Shown here piece by piece: positions 4,432-5,280 of a stretch of 5,280 bases of DNA. The DNA comes from Bacillota bacterium (GTDB lineage: Bacteria > Bacillota > UBA4882 > UBA8346). The notes below the pieces were generated by a model that worked only from the letters and a program-made list of their open reading frames with translations, was not told the origin of the DNA and searched no databases. The translations under genes and the position numbers were made by a program. The stretch lies in the NCBI GenBank assembly GCA_028282485.1, contig JANQHU010000432.1:1-5280 (forward strand), given 5' to 3'. Positions within the stretch are counted from its first letter, which is position 1, and each line of letters starts with the position of its first letter.

Positions 4432-5280
4432 TTGCAAAATAATTACTTAGAATTAAATAAAAAAAATATGATATTACTTTTTATGAAAAAAATTCGTTCC
4501 ATCACTATCTTAATTATTTTATTAACGGCTTTTTGGCTAGTCCCTCCAAAATACATCCCTTATTATTATATTTTAGCCCTTCTCGGAGTTTTTTTTCCTT
4601 TTAACGATAAAATATATAAAAAGTCTTTAAATACTTCTCTAGTTAATGAAAACATTCGTAATTGGATTAGTTATTTATGCGTTATTATTATTATCTACGG
4701 AGTATTATGGATCACTGGTAATTATCAGAGCCCTTTTTTAATTATCTTAATTATACCCATAGTCTTCTTTTTTGAAGAACTTGGGATAATCACCGGGATA
4801 ATCAATATTATTTGTTCCTTGTTATTTCTTGCTTTAGCAATTAGTTATGAAATAAAAAATTATTTTCATATCTGGCCTTTTTTTGTCTCGATCATTGGGA
4901 GCAACATCATTATGACAATAGTCTTTTTTATTAATCAAAAAATATCCAAACATTTCAATAAAAAATTATTTCGTTTACTGACTAAAGATGATCTGACTAA
5001 ACTTTATAACCGTCGCTTTTTAAAAAATATAATCATTTCTTTTATTAAAGAAAAAAAACCATTTGCTTTAATTATGATGGATATTAATTATTTTAAATAT
5101 TATAATGATAACTTTGGACATCCTAAGGGTGATCTTTTACTAATTCATGTAAGCAAAATTTTAAATAAAGTTGTGCAAACAACCGGGCAGGTTTTTAGAC
5201 TTTCCGGAGATGAGTTTATTCTTTTATTACCAAATGCTGATCTCTCAATTGTGAAAACTATAATTAGTAAAATTAATCAA
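4432..5280 (+). CDS. Membrane-anchored GGDEF-domain protein (putative diguanylate cyclase), partial
   Basis: The frame is open from TTG 4432 to the window end (283 codons), with the C-terminus missing. Residues about 24-168 form around five or six hydrophobic membrane segments (roughly 24-37, 42-56, 80-95, 102-115, 116-138, 148-168) with short loops, suggesting an integral membrane sensor; I do not recognise a named sensor family. A GGDEF domain follows, starting at DDLTKLYNRR (186-195), then MMDINYFKYYNDNFGHPKGD (215-234) and RLSGDEF (256-262). Asp217 and Glu261 match the metal-binding residues, and Asn225 and Asp234 the guanine-binding ones, so c-di-GMP synthesis is plausible. Two deviations are SGDEF for GGDEF and DIN for DID. 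The family makes c-di-GMP from two GTP at the inner membrane face. An EAL or other domain could follow beyond the window. It is divergent from tadA and has an AT-rich, lysine- and isoleucine-rich sequence. Confidence 0.88.
   Translation, partial: MQNNYLELNKKNMILLFMKKIRSITILIILLTAFWLVPPKYIPYYYILALLGVFFPFNDKIYKKSLNTSLVNENIRNWISYLCVIIIIYGVLWITGNYQSPFLIILIIPIVFFFEELGIITGIINIICSLLFLALAISYEIKNYFHIWPFFVSIIGSNIIMTIVFFINQKISKHFNKKLFRLLTKDDLTKLYNRRFLKNIIISFIKEKKPFALIMMDINYFKYYNDNFGHPKGDLLLIHVSKILNKVVQTTGQVFRLSGDEFILLLPNADLSIVKTIISKINQ

Overview
The window is AT-rich, with densely packed bacterial housekeeping genes. It looks like a low-GC Gram-positive anaerobe of the Clostridia/Halanaerobiales kind. 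The reasons are strong AGGAGG-type ribosome binding sites, TTG/GTG starts, a large Bacillus/Clostridium-type SRP RNA with Alu and S domains, tRNA genes with encoded CCA, a two-gene SufC–short SufB pair, and ispE next to a MobA-like nucleotidyltransferase. The genus cannot be named from the sequence alone.

Layout: everything up to about 4291 is read on the minus strand, so transcription runs from right to left. In that order the genes are tadA (4291-3815), tRNA-Ser(CGA) (3794-3704), tRNA-Ser(GGA) (3680-3593), a hairpin-plus-T-run terminator (3579-3540), sufC (3528-2767) overlapping sufB (2789-1866), the SRP RNA (1763-1496) with its own terminator (1481-1441), ispE (1300-461), and a MobA-like nucleotidyltransferase (384 to beyond position 1, C-terminus missing). 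A membrane-anchored GGDEF protein starts divergently at 4432 on the plus strand and runs off the right edge, also incomplete.

Most genes serve basic cell functions. TadA and the two serine tRNAs support decoding. The SRP RNA supports co-translational membrane targeting. SufC and SufB form a minimal Fe-S cluster assembly scaffold. IspE acts in the MEP isoprenoid pathway, whose last two enzymes are Fe-S proteins, so the neighbouring SUF pair is metabolically relevant, although the sequence does not show a regulatory link.

No gene looks like a mobile element, phage gene, CRISPR array or toxin system. The points of most interest are the stand-alone minimal SUF pair placed between tRNA genes and the SRP RNA, the terminator-like hairpin whose T-run abuts the sufC ribosome binding site, the extended end-helix of the SRP RNA precursor, and the divergent GGDEF protein with an SGDEF active-site variant.
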